NCBI RefSeq assembly: GCF_001667075.1
Contig: NZ_LZIL01000003.1
Span: 62,001-126,000, forward strand
Source: Mycobacterium sp. 852014-52450_SCH5900713
GTDB lineage: Bacteria; Actinomycetota; Actinomycetes; Mycobacteriales; Mycobacteriaceae
Length of the DNA: 64,000 nucleotides
Direction of reading: 5' to 3'
Part shown: piece after piece, positions 17,417-25,770 of the stretch
Numbering within the stretch: the first letter of the stretch is position 1
Layout of the letters: every line of letters starts with the position of its first letter
Position numbers and translations under genes: made by a program
Notes under the pieces: model-generated
What the model was told of the DNA's origin: nothing
The model's input: the letters and a program-made list of their open reading frames with translations, nothing else
Databases searched by the model: none

Positions 17417-17896
17417 CAACCACCAGAAGAACGTAAAGAGCGTCAGCGCACACGCTCCCGCGATCAGGGCCGGCCCGCGGCCGGCCACCGCCGCGAACAC
17501 GATGATCGTCACCCCGGTCAGGGCGAGGCCGAGCAGCGCCAGGCCCGCATACGCGCAGCGATGCGCGGCGGACACCAGCACCTGGAGACGATGGCGCCGG
17601 AAGAGCATCCGGTGCATGCCCACCGGGGCGATCAGCAGCACTGTCGCGCCGACCGAGCACCCCACCGTCGCGAGATAGGCGTCGCGCAGGAGCGGGGCCA
17701 GGACGTCGAAACGTTGCTGGAACGGCAGGGTCAGCAGGAAACCGGTGAGCAGCTGCACGCCCGTCTGCACGACGCGCAGCTCCTGCAGCAGGCTGTTCCA
17801 ATTGCGGTCCAGCCGTTGGATTTCGGTTTCGCCACGCTCGTGGCTGTCCCACCGCTGGTCGTCTTGCGGATTATCGACGTCCATAGGCGTGATCAT
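17384..17896 (-). CDS. four-helix membrane protein, DUF6328-like
   Basis: A 170-residue membrane protein. The soluble N-terminus (DERWN-like region RLDRNWNSLLQELRVVQ) is followed by four hydrophobic segments spanning about residues 50-165. The start WNSLLQELRVVQTGVQLL and the four-helix layout are typical of a family common in actinobacteria (DUF6328, as I recall). Start ATG 17896 has AGGTG five bases upstream; ATG 17884 is an alternative. It is transcribed convergently with the HAD gene. Function unknown. Confidence 0.75.
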   Translation of the reverse strand: MITPMDVDNPQDDQRWDSHERGETEIQRLDRNWNSLLQELRVVQTGVQLLTGFLLTLPFQQRFDVLAPLLRDAYLATVGCSVGATVLLIAPVGMHRMLFRRHRLQVLVSAAHRCAYAGLALLGLALTGVTIIVFAAVAGRGPALIAGACALTLFTFFWWLLPILLRTRGM

Positions 17897-18065
17897 CGCA
17901 CCTGTCGCATGCGCCAGCGCCGTTTCACGCCGAAGGGTCGCGGAATTCGTTATCCGCTTTCGCAATGTGAATTGATTTCGGCGCCCGCCAATTTGGAAAC
18001 CATATATCGCAACGGGACCCCGGCTATTGTCAAAAACCTTGTCGCGCAACCACGCGCAGCGGCGA

Positions 18066-18434
18066 CTACCGGCTGATGTTGTCGTCCCGCACCGCGGTCA
18101 ACGCGTCGTCCAGCGTCGGGTACAGCGGGAACGTCTTGTCCAGCCCGGTCAGGTGAATCGGCCGCCTGGTCGCCGGGCCGCGCGCAACCACCCCGAATCC
18201 GGTCGCGTTGCCCAGCTTCTCGTACGTCGCAGCCAGGATCTTCAGACCCACCGAACCGAGGAATTCCACCGCGGAGAGATCGATGACCAGTGCCGTTGGG
18301 CTCTCCGCGACAACCGCGCCGATGGCCTGTTCCAGGGCCGGCGCCGTGACCAGATCGATTTCGCCGCTCACACTGACCACGGACACCCCATCGTGGTCCT
18401 CGACCAAGGTGGTAATCGAATCAGGAGCTGACAA
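18066..18434 (-). CDS. rsfB: anti-anti-sigma factor RsfB
   Basis: A 122-residue STAS-domain protein matching Rv3687c. The phosphorylatable serine is in VEFLGSVGLKIL. In M. tuberculosis RsfB binds the SigF anti-sigma factor UsfX (RsbW) when unphosphorylated and so frees SigF. Start is TTG 18434 with AAAGGA six bases upstream. It diverges from the rsbR-like gene over a 162-bp gap. The neighbouring RST module and the dense SigF-type promoters fit a role as the local input to SigF. Confidence 0.88.
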   Translation of the reverse strand: MSAPDSITTLVEDHDGVSVVSVSGEIDLVTAPALEQAIGAVVAESPTALVIDLSAVEFLGSVGLKILAATYEKLGNATGFGVVARGPATRRPIHLTGLDKTFPLYPTLDDALTAVRDDNISR

Positions 18435-18596
18435 TGGCGATCCTTTGTCCTGGGCTTCAGGTGTGGTGCAAGCCTAGCCTGCGTTGCGAACTGCGAGAAG
18501 AATATGCCCTCAACACCTGCCCCGCGACAACCCAGGCTAGTCTCGCAAAATCGAGCCTGCACACAGCGGGGTGCGGACCGGCACTCGGGAGGCAAC

Positions 18597-19496
18597 ATGT
18601 CAGATTCGCCGGCGGAGTTCAGCGGCGCGGCCACCGCGCAGGCGGTCAGCATTTCCAGCGAGGGCCTGCTGCCACAGCTCGTCCAGCACCTGCGGCAGAA
18701 CCGCACCGTGCTGCGCGAGGAGTGGGCGCGCAGAATCACCGAGGCCGAACTGCTCACCGCGATGACGCCGGAGGAGCTGTTCTCCGAGGCGACTGCCGTC
18801 TACGACAACTACGTGGAGGTGCTCGAGACCGGTAGCGTCGAGGCGCTGCAGGCCTACGCCCGCGACCTGTCCGAGCGCATCATTCCGCGGGGCGTGGAAA
18901 CGGACGAGGTCGTCGGCATCGTGTTGTTGCTGCGCGACGTGCTGGCGCGCTCGTTGTTCGAGAAGTACCAGACCGAATTCGAGATGCTCAATCGGGTTCT
19001 GGACGCCTACGAACCGGCGGCCAACCGCATCGCCAACACCGTGGCGGTCAGCTTCGTGCAGGAACGCGAGCGCATCATCCGCCAGCAGCAGGAGGCCATC
19101 CGCGAGCTGTCGACGCCGGTGCTGCAGGTGCGCGAACAGCTGCTTATTCTGCCGATCATCGGTGTGCTCGATTCTCAGCGCGCCCGCCAGGTCACCGAGC
19201 AACTGCTGAGGGCCATCCGCGCGAACCGCGCGAAAGTGGTGGTCATCGACATCACCGGTGTGCCGACCATCGACTCCACGGTGGCCAACCACCTGGTGCA
19301 GACGGTCGACGCGTCGGGGCTGATGGGCGCCAGCGTCATCATCACCGGCCTGTCCTCCGAAATCGCCCTGACGCTGGTGACCATCGGGCTGGACCTGTCG
19401 AAGATGAACGCCGTCGGCGACCTGCAGGGCGGCATCGAGGAAGCCGAACGCCTGCTGGGCTACGAGGTCACTCGCACCGGCGAGCAGCCAGGATAG
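18597..19496 (+). CDS. rsbR: RsbR-type stressosome co-antagonist
   Basis: A 299-residue protein with an N-terminal sensory region (about 20-170, helical, no haem histidine obvious) and a C-terminal STAS domain. The C-terminal half starts STPVLQVREQLLILPIIG, the standard RsbR signature. The two sites that RsbT phosphorylates in Bacillus correspond to DITGVPTIDSTV, where Thr and Ser are both present. It should co-assemble with RsbS to form the stressosome core. ATG 18597 follows GGGAGG. It is the first gene of a tight five-gene operon. Confidence 0.9.
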   Translation: MSDSPAEFSGAATAQAVSISSEGLLPQLVQHLRQNRTVLREEWARRITEAELLTAMTPEELFSEATAVYDNYVEVLETGSVEALQAYARDLSERIIPRGVETDEVVGIVLLLRDVLARSLFEKYQTEFEMLNRVLDAYEPAANRIANTVAVSFVQERERIIRQQQEAIRELSTPVLQVREQLLILPIIGVLDSQRARQVTEQLLRAIRANRAKVVVIDITGVPTIDSTVANHLVQTVDASGLMGASVIITGLSSEIALTLVTIGLDLSKMNAVGDLQGGIEEAERLLGYEVTRTGEQPG

Positions 19497-19518
19497 CTAC
19501 GAGGAACACGAGCGCGCC

Positions 19519-19908
19519 ATGCCCGTACCGATCCTGAAACAGGGTGCGATCCTCATCGCCTCAGTCCAGGCCGCGCTCAGCGACTCCGACGCCGAGCGGC
19601 TCCGCTATGACCTGATGGAGCGGGTCAGCCGGTTCCGCGCGCAGGGCATCATCGTCGACGTCACCGCCATCGACGTGATGGACTCGTTCGCGGCCCGGTC
19701 GCTGCGGACCATTGCGCACATGACGCGGCTGCGTGGCGCGGACACGGTGATCGTCGGCCTGCAGCCGGAAGTGGCCTTCGCGATGGTCCAGCTGGGTTTG
19801 GCGTTCGACGACATGAATACGGCGCTGGACCTCGAAGAAGGCCTCGCCCTGCTGAATCGTCAACTGACGCAGCGGAAACCGATGATCGGGCGCGATGGTG
19901 GCGACTGA
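19519..19908 (+). CDS. rsbS: RsbS-type stressosome scaffold
   Basis: A 129-residue single STAS domain. The start MPVPILKQGAILIASVQ and the phospho-site region DVMDSFAARSLRTI closely follow RsbS, with the conserved serine in DSF. It holds RsbT in the stressosome until phosphorylated. It sits 22 bp after rsbR and overlaps rsbT by 14 bp. Confidence 0.92.
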   Translation: MPVPILKQGAILIASVQAALSDSDAERLRYDLMERVSRFRAQGIIVDVTAIDVMDSFAARSLRTIAHMTRLRGADTVIVGLQPEVAFAMVQLGLAFDDMNTALDLEEGLALLNRQLTQRKPMIGRDGGD

Positions 19909-20308
19909 TATCGTCGTCGCCATCGACAATTCCGACGACATCGTCGAAGCTCGCAAAGCCGGACACCAACTCGCACTCGACCTGGGATTCTCCCTCACCG
20001 ACGTCACGATGATCGCGACGGCGATCTCCGAGATCGCGCGAAACATCACCAGCTACGCCGGCCGCGGCAGCGTCCGGGTCTTCGTGGCCGACCGGGAGGG
20101 CCACAAGGCCCTGGTGGTGCGGGCCGAGGATCAGGGACCGGGCATCGCGGACATCGAGCGGGCAATGGAAGACGGGTATTCGACCGGGCGTGGGCTGGGG
20201 ATGGGCCTACCGGGCTCCCGCCGGCTGATGGACAGGTTGCTCGTGGAGTCCGCGCTCGGCCGGGGGACGGTCGTCGAGATGTGGAAATGGGTCCCTCCCC
20301 ATGCGTGA
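19895..20308 (+). CDS. rsbT: RsbT-type switch kinase
   Basis: A 137-residue GHKL-fold serine kinase. N box ISEIARN, G1 box DQGPGIAD and G2 box GRGLGMGLPGSRRLMD are all intact. It phosphorylates RsbS and RsbR on stress, leaves the complex and activates an RsbU-type phosphatase. It overlaps rsbS by 14 bp and the rsbX-like gene by 8 bp, so expression of the three is tied. Confidence 0.92.
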   Translation: MVATDIVVAIDNSDDIVEARKAGHQLALDLGFSLTDVTMIATAISEIARNITSYAGRGSVRVFVADREGHKALVVRAEDQGPGIADIERAMEDGYSTGRGLGMGLPGSRRLMDRLLVESALGRGTVVEMWKWVPPHA

Positions 20309-20927
20309 CAACGGCCGGTTCGGTCCGATCGAGTGGGCAAGGGCGGGCCGCCCCTTGCCCAGCGAGTATGTCTCGGGTGATCGGGGTCTCGCCGTCGACA
20401 TCGGCCGCGAAGCCGCGCTGTTCGGCGTGGTGGACGGTCTCGGCCACGGTCCGGATGCCGCGGCCGCTGCGCTGTGCGCCATCGAAGCGGTCAAACGCTC
20501 CAGTTCGGAGCGGCTCGAAGTATTGATCCAGCTTTGCCATCGTTTGCTGGAGGGCACCAGAGGGGCGGCGATGACGTTGGCACGGGTGGACTTCGCCGCC
20601 AACACGCTGACCTGGACCGGCGTCGGCAACGTCACCGCCGACCTGGTGGCCAAGTCCCCGACCGGCGTCCAAATCCGATCCAGCGCACGGCTTACCGCGG
20701 GAATCGTCGGCTACCGCATACCGGAAATCAGGCCGGCGCAAGTTATCTCGATCCGGCCGGGAGACCTGCTCGTGATAAGCACAGACGGGATCGCCGAAAA
20801 CTACCTTGACCACATCGACTTCTCGGCCACCGCCGTCGTCATCGCCGAAGAATTACTCGGTAAGGACGCCAAAGAAACCGACGACGCCATGGTGCTCACC
20901 GCTCGTCATCGGGGTGTCTCGACATGA
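20301..20927 (+). CDS. rsbX: RsbX-type PP2C phosphatase
   Basis: A 208-residue minimal SpoIIE/PP2C-type phosphatase. The metal aspartates are in GVVDGLGHG, LVISTDGI and ETDDAMVL. It lacks any extra sensory domain, as RsbX does, and would reset the stressosome by removing phosphate from RsbR and RsbS. Its ATG overlaps rsbT, and its own stop overlaps the next gene as ATGA. Confidence 0.88.
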   Translation: MRDNGRFGPIEWARAGRPLPSEYVSGDRGLAVDIGREAALFGVVDGLGHGPDAAAAALCAIEAVKRSSSERLEVLIQLCHRLLEGTRGAAMTLARVDFAANTLTWTGVGNVTADLVAKSPTGVQIRSSARLTAGIVGYRIPEIRPAQVISIRPGDLLVISTDGIAENYLDHIDFSATAVVIAEELLGKDAKETDDAMVLTARHRGVST

Positions 20928-23140
20928 GTGACAGCGACGAGTTCCACGCCCAGTACGCCGCGGCGCTGCGCACCTACATGGAGGCGCGTGACGAAGACAG
21001 CCTGGCGACCGCGTATGAGCTCGGCCGCCGAGCCCTGCAGGAGGAAGTCAGCCTGCTCGCGATCATCGAGCGGCACGTCCAGCTGATCCTCGATCTGGCC
21101 AAGGACATCCAGATAGACGCGCCGATCGCGCTGGAATTCCTGTTGCAGCTGCTGGTCCCGCTCGACATCGCCACCCGCGGCTTCCTGGACGGCACCAGGC
21201 GCTTCGCGCGCGAGCGCGCCCGCGCCGAGGGGCTGGCCGACCGCGACAAATTCCGTACCGCAGTTGTCAATTCGTTGCAGGAGGGGTTTTTCGTCGCCGA
21301 TCACGAGGGCTCCGTGATCGAGATGAACAACGCCCTGATCGAGATCCTCGGTTATCCCGCGGAGGGCCTGCCCTACCGGTGGCCCCACCCGTGGTTGGTC
21401 GACCAAAAGGGCGCCACCCAACAGCAGGCGCTGGTCCAGAGCATCGGCACCACCGCCTACGAGACGCCGATTCGGCACCGCGACGGGCACCTGGTCTGGG
21501 TGACGGTCAGCATCAACGCCGTTCAGGGCAGCGGCAGCGACCAAAACGTCTTCGTGGGGACTATCCGTGACATCACCGCCGAACGGGCCTTCGCCGCAAG
21601 GGAAAGCGCGGTCCTGCGCCTGGCGACGGCGGTGGCGGTGGCCAAAAGCGTGGACGAGCTGCTGTCCATCACCCTCGACGAGTGCAGCACGGCGATCGAC
21701 GTAAAACGGGTGGTCGCGATCTTCTGGCCGAACGGCGACGGTGAACCGACCGTCCAGGTGGCGGGCGAGACGTCCAAAACCTCCTGGCGCAGCCTGGATC
21801 CGTGGTTGCGCCATACCTTCGAGGACGCGCGTCACCAGCTGCCGCTCACCGCCAAAACGGTCGAGCGACCCGACAATCCCGGCAAGGCACACGGATTGGT
21901 GGCCGTGCTCTCCGGCGCGGGCGACCTGGCGTTGTGGTTGGAGCTGCGCACGCCGCGCTGGATCAGCGCCGAAGACCGGCTGCTGGTTACCGTGCTCATC
22001 GGCCACCTCAGCCTGGCGATGCAGCACGTCCGCCAATTCGAAAGCGCCCGTGAGACATCGCTGACCCTGCAGCGTGCCCTGTTGCCGACGATGCAGCCGC
22101 CGCCGGGCTTCGCCGTGCGCTACGAGCCCGCGGTCCCGCCCCTGGAAATCGGCGGCGACTGGTATGACGTGCTGCCGATCGGCGACCATCGCATCGGCAT
22201 CGTCGTCGGTGACTGCGTGGGTCGCGGGCTGCCGGCCGCGGCGGTCATGGGCCAGCTACGCAGCTCGGCGCGGGCCCTGTTGATCAACGGGGCCGAGCCC
22301 GCGCTGCTGCTCGAGCAACTCGACTCGGCGGCATCGCTCATTCCGAACGCGTACTGCACCACCGTTTTCCTGGCGATCCTCGACACCGAATCCGGTGTCC
22401 TGCAATACAGCAACGCCGGCCACATGCCCGCCGTGCTCGTCGGGTCCGAGCCGCGGACGACGTCGATGTTGACCGATGCCTCGTCGGTGCCGCTCGCGGT
22501 CCGCCGCCCCGAACCCCGCCCGCAGACCAGCCGCGTGTTGCCGCCCGGCTCTACCCTGATTCTGTTCACCGACGGGCTGGTCGAGCGCAAACACGAGTCC
22601 ATCGATGACGGGATAGATCGCGCCGCAGCGGTTCTGGCGAAGACGACGACGTTGCCGTTGGACTCCGTCGCCGATGCGGTCCTGAGGGAGCTGGCCCCCG
22701 CGGCGGGGTATGACGACGATGTGGCGATGGTGATCTACCGGCACCAGCAGTCCCCGCTTCGGATCGAAAACGAGGCCAGCGCAGCGCGGTTGGTCGGCAT
22801 CCGGCATCGGTTGGCCGAATGGCTGCGCACCGCCGACGTGCCGGACGAATTGGCCGCCGACATCGTGCTGGCGGTCAACGAGGCCTGCACGAACTGCGTC
22901 GAGCACGCGTACACCGGACAACCGCTGGGCACGATGCTGCTCGACGTCGAACTTGCCGATGGCGAAATCCGCGCCCGGATCACCGACGAGGGCTCGTGGA
23001 AGCCACCGGAGGTCAACCCCGGCAATGGTGGGCGGGGCCTGGTGCTGATGCGGGCGCTCAGCACCGCGGTCGAACTCGACTGCACCCCCACCGGGACGAC
23101 GGCCGACATCACCTTCCGGCTGCCGGCCGAGGGTGGGTAG
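20924..23140 (+). CDS. RsbU-like phosphatase fused to RsbW-like kinase
   Basis: A 738-residue multidomain protein. Residues about 5-85 form a helical domain resembling the RsbT-binding N-terminus of RsbU (EEVSLLAIIERHVQLIL). Next are a PAS domain (about 107-220, with FFVADHEGSVIEMN), a GAF-like domain (225-370), a PP2C/SpoIIE phosphatase (390-605: GGDWYDVLPIG, LFTDGLVERK, YDDDVAMVIY) and a C-terminal HATPase (610-738: AVNEACTNCVEHAY, GRGLVLMRAL). The layout resembles Rv1364c without its final STAS domain. It could both dephosphorylate and phosphorylate an anti-anti-sigma factor; the adjacent RsfB is the obvious candidate (inference). Confidence 0.88.
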   Translation: MSDSDEFHAQYAAALRTYMEARDEDSLATAYELGRRALQEEVSLLAIIERHVQLILDLAKDIQIDAPIALEFLLQLLVPLDIATRGFLDGTRRFARERARAEGLADRDKFRTAVVNSLQEGFFVADHEGSVIEMNNALIEILGYPAEGLPYRWPHPWLVDQKGATQQQALVQSIGTTAYETPIRHRDGHLVWVTVSINAVQGSGSDQNVFVGTIRDITAERAFAARESAVLRLATAVAVAKSVDELLSITLDECSTAIDVKRVVAIFWPNGDGEPTVQVAGETSKTSWRSLDPWLRHTFEDARHQLPLTAKTVERPDNPGKAHGLVAVLSGAGDLALWLELRTPRWISAEDRLLVTVLIGHLSLAMQHVRQFESARETSLTLQRALLPTMQPPPGFAVRYEPAVPPLEIGGDWYDVLPIGDHRIGIVVGDCVGRGLPAAAVMGQLRSSARALLINGAEPALLLEQLDSAASLIPNAYCTTVFLAILDTESGVLQYSNAGHMPAVLVGSEPRTTSMLTDASSVPLAVRRPEPRPQTSRVLPPGSTLILFTDGLVERKHESIDDGIDRAAAVLAKTTTLPLDSVADAVLRELAPAAGYDDDVAMVIYRHQQSPLRIENEASAARLVGIRHRLAEWLRTADVPDELAADIVLAVNEACTNCVEHAYTGQPLGTMLLDVELADGEIRARITDEGSWKPPEVNPGNGGRGLVLMRALSTAVELDCTPTGTTADITFRLPAEGG

Positions 23141-23155
23141 GGGTGGTGCCGCACC

Positions 23156-23180
23156 GTTTGTGGCCCCTGGATTGCGGGTA
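23156..23180 (+). promoter_or_regulatory. SigF-type promoter
   Basis: Exact GTTT-N16-GGGTA. The GTG at 23190 lies nine bases after it, which decides the start of the next gene. Confidence 0.7.
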
Positions 23181-23189
23181 GTCGTGGGC

Positions 23190-24209
23190 GTGACCCGCGC
23201 ATCGATCATCACCGAACCCGCCCTGCCGGCGGCACACGGGCCGCTGTCGACCGCAGTCCGTCGCGCCCTGACCGGACCGCCGTCGCATGACCACCTGACC
23301 CGCATCGGCGCGTCGGTGCGCGATTCGGATCCCTACGGCCTGGATCTGCAGCTGGCGCTGTGCATGTGCTACGAGCTGCACTACCGCGGCTTCGCGGGCG
23401 TCGACCCCGGCTGGGAATGGAATCCGGCACTGCTGGCACTGCGCGGCGAGCTCGAACGCGTTTTCCTGGCCGGCGTGCGCCGCGACGTCGGACCCATCGC
23501 ATCGAATCAGACCGCCGCCGCCGAAATGGACGCCATCTCCGTCGAACCGGCCGACGGCACGGGTCCGTCGTATTACCTGCGCGACACCGGAACGTGGCAG
23601 CAGATGCGTGAGTACTTCGTTCACCGGTCCGTGTATCACCTCAAAGAGGGCGATCCGCACGCGTGGGCGATCCCGCGGCTGACGGGTGTCGCGAAAGCCG
23701 CTTTCGTGGCAATCGAATTCGACGAGTATGGGGCGGGGCAGGGCCCCCGTCTGCACCAGCAGCTCTTCGCCGATCTGATGGCGGCCGCGAATCTGGACAC
23801 GACGTATCTGGCGTACGTGGACGCGGTTCACGCCGAAGCTTTGGCGGCGGTGAACCTGATGTCGCTCTTCGGGCTGCACCGCGAGTTGCGTGGCGCGGCG
23901 ATCGGGCACTTCGCTTCGACGGAGATCACCTCCCCGCCGGGGTCCCGGCGGATGGTGCAGGCGCTGCAGCGGATGGGGGCACCTTCGCCGTGCGTCGAGT
24001 TCTACGCCGAGCACGTCGAGGCCGACGCCGTGCACGAGCACGTGGTGCGCATAGACGTGGTCGGGGATCTCGTCGAACGGGAGCCGCACCTCGACTGCGA
24101 CATCGTGTTCGGGATCCGCTCGCACGCGGTGGTCGAAAACCGTTTGGCCGACGCGGTTATGGCGTCGTGGCAGCAGGGTCGGTCGTCGTTGCGGAGGGCG
24201 CTGGACTAG
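23190..24209 (+). CDS. iron-containing redox enzyme (haem-oxygenase-like)
   Basis: A 339-residue protein of the haem-oxygenase-like di-iron oxidase/oxygenase group. Likely metal ligands are glutamates and histidines in CYELHYRGF, EFDEYGAGQGPRLHQQ and FYAEHVEADAVHEHVV. Such enzymes include fatty-acid decarboxylases and amine oxygenases; the substrate here is unknown. Earlier in-frame GTGs exist at 23133 and 23184, but the SigF-type promoter places the transcript start near 23190. Its last 53 bp overlap the convergent CDGSH gene. Confidence 0.8.
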   Translation: MTRASIITEPALPAAHGPLSTAVRRALTGPPSHDHLTRIGASVRDSDPYGLDLQLALCMCYELHYRGFAGVDPGWEWNPALLALRGELERVFLAGVRRDVGPIASNQTAAAEMDAISVEPADGTGPSYYLRDTGTWQQMREYFVHRSVYHLKEGDPHAWAIPRLTGVAKAAFVAIEFDEYGAGQGPRLHQQLFADLMAAANLDTTYLAYVDAVHAEALAAVNLMSLFGLHRELRGAAIGHFASTEITSPPGSRRMVQALQRMGAPSPCVEFYAEHVEADAVHEHVVRIDVVGDLVEREPHLDCDIVFGIRSHAVVENRLADAVMASWQQGRSSLRRALD

Positions 24210-24405
24210 ACGTCCGGCGGGCCAGGTTCCGGCATCTGCGATGGCTGGTGTCGCATAAGGGATACTTCTCGCTGCGCCGGCAGGTGCAGATCGCCACCAT
24301 GAACCGGTCGGACTCGACGACCTCACCGTTCGGCATCTCGATGCGCACCGGGCCGGACACCAGCACCGGCCCGCCGGCAACGACCTGGACGCGGGTGGTG
24401 GTCAC
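24157..24405 (-). CDS. CDGSH iron-sulfur protein
   Basis: An 82-residue protein with one mitoNEET-type motif, CTCRRSEKYPLCDTSH, the C-x-C-x2-S-x3-P-x-C-D-x-S-H pattern that binds a labile [2Fe-2S] cluster through three Cys and one His. GTG 24405 overlaps the methyltransferase stop as GTGA, so the two are made together. Likely an electron-transfer or cluster-transfer protein in the cytosol. Confidence 0.88.
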   Translation of the reverse strand: MTTTRVQVVAGGPVLVSGPVRIEMPNGEVVESDRFMVAICTCRRSEKYPLCDTSHRRCRNLARRTSSPAPSATTTDPAATTP

Positions 24406-25091
24406 CGCTTGTCCGCCCGGATCACGATCAACTCCTCTTCCCGGCGTCCGCGGGGTATCAGGCCGACGCTCTCGAGCCAGTTCGCCCGCGCCGTCATCAC
24501 GGGGCCGAACGGTATCCATTTCGACGCAATGACTTTGGCGTCCATGCCGGCCCACTTCAGGGAATCCAGCGATTGCCGGACACCGGCCAGCGCCGAGTGC
24601 ACGAGCAGCAGGGACCCACCGTCGCACAACAACTTCGGCGCCGCTTCGCACAGCGGATCCAACACCATCCGGCCATCAGGGCCGGCGTTCCAGGCCCACG
24701 ACGGGCCCGCGCTGGGGCTGATGTACTCCGTGTCGCCGTTCGGCGGTGTCGGCACGTACGGCGGGTTCGACACGACAACGTCGAACGGCGCGCAGTCGAG
24801 CGCATCGCTCCAGGTGCCCTTTCGCACATCGACATTCACACCGACGGCGGCCGCGTTGCCGCGAGAGCAACCCACGGCGTGGGGGCAGATGTCGAAGGCT
24901 GTCACGTCGGCGCCACCCATCTCGGCGGCGGCGATCGCCACGAATCCGCTGCCCGTACACAAGTCGAGAACGCGCCGGCCCGGAATGAGCGCGCTTTCTT
25001 GCATCACATTTACCAGTAATCGGGAATCGTCCTGGGGCTGATACACGTTCGAAACAGCCGAGACAGCGGGTCCTGGATATGTTGTGGTCAA
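24402..25091 (-). CDS. HemK/PrmC-like methyltransferase
   Basis: A 229-residue class I SAM methyltransferase. Motif I is LDLCTGSGFVAIAAAE and the catalytic-site motif is SNPPYVPTP, the NPPY signature of N-methylating enzymes such as PrmC, which acts on glutamine. It lacks the N-terminal helical domain of true PrmC, so the target may differ. TTG 25091 is the most upstream reasonable start (AAGG about six bases before). Operon partner: the CDGSH protein. Confidence 0.82.
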   Translation of the reverse strand: MTTTYPGPAVSAVSNVYQPQDDSRLLVNVMQESALIPGRRVLDLCTGSGFVAIAAAEMGGADVTAFDICPHAVGCSRGNAAAVGVNVDVRKGTWSDALDCAPFDVVVSNPPYVPTPPNGDTEYISPSAGPSWAWNAGPDGRMVLDPLCEAAPKLLCDGGSLLLVHSALAGVRQSLDSLKWAGMDAKVIASKWIPFGPVMTARANWLESVGLIPRGRREEELIVIRADKR

Positions 25092-25190
25092 CTCTGGCCT
25101 TTCGACAGATCGCCGGGGCGATCACTGCTTGGCCTGTGTAATGCCCGCAAACCGATGGGTTCAAACGGAGTGGGCAAAGGCCATTTTCGG

Positions 25191-25745
25191 CTAACTCGCA
25201 GGCGCATGGGCGAATTGCTTGACAATGGTCGCGCAAAACGCCGGCAGGTCCTTGGGTGAGCGGCTGGAGATCAAATTGCCGTCGACGACGACCTCCTCGT
25301 CCACCACGTTTGCGCCGGCATTGCGCAGATCGGTGCGAATGGACGGGTAAGACGTCAGCGTGCGGCCCTCTGCTACACCGGCTTCCAGCAGCGTCCAGGG
25401 GCCGTGGCAGATCGCTGCGACCGGCTTTCCGGAGCCGACGAAGTCGCGCACGAAGGAGACTGCGGTGGCGTCCATCCGCAGCTTGTCCGGATTCACGGTG
25501 CCACCCGGAAGTACCAGGCCGTCGAATTCGGCGACCGACGCGTCCGATACAGCGCGGTCGACCTTGAAGGTTCCGGCCGGTTCGAGGTCGTGATTGCGAG
25601 CCTGGATTTCTCCGGTCTTCAGCGAAAGCAGCTCGACCTGTGCGCCGGCCTCTTCGAGCGCCGCACGAGGTTGCTCGAATTCCACCTTCTCCACGCCGTC
25701 CGCAGCGAGAATCGCGACTTTCTTGCCTTCCAATTCATTTGCCAT
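25191..25745 (-). CDS. PfpI/DJ-1-family protein
   Basis: A 184-residue type 1 glutamine amidotransferase-fold protein. The nucleophile elbow is AICHGPW and the acidic partner is in GVEKVEFEQP. This family includes PfpI-like proteases, deglycases and general stress proteins (YraA, YhbO). It is the last gene of the SRPBCC, alcohol dehydrogenase, PfpI operon, 25 bp after the dehydrogenase. Confidence 0.88.
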   Translation of the reverse strand: MANELEGKKVAILAADGVEKVEFEQPRAALEEAGAQVELLSLKTGEIQARNHDLEPAGTFKVDRAVSDASVAEFDGLVLPGGTVNPDKLRMDATAVSFVRDFVGSGKPVAAICHGPWTLLEAGVAEGRTLTSYPSIRTDLRNAGANVVDEEVVVDGNLISSRSPKDLPAFCATIVKQFAHAPAS

Positions 25746-25770
25746 GGCTATTCCCCTTCGCCCCTTTCGA

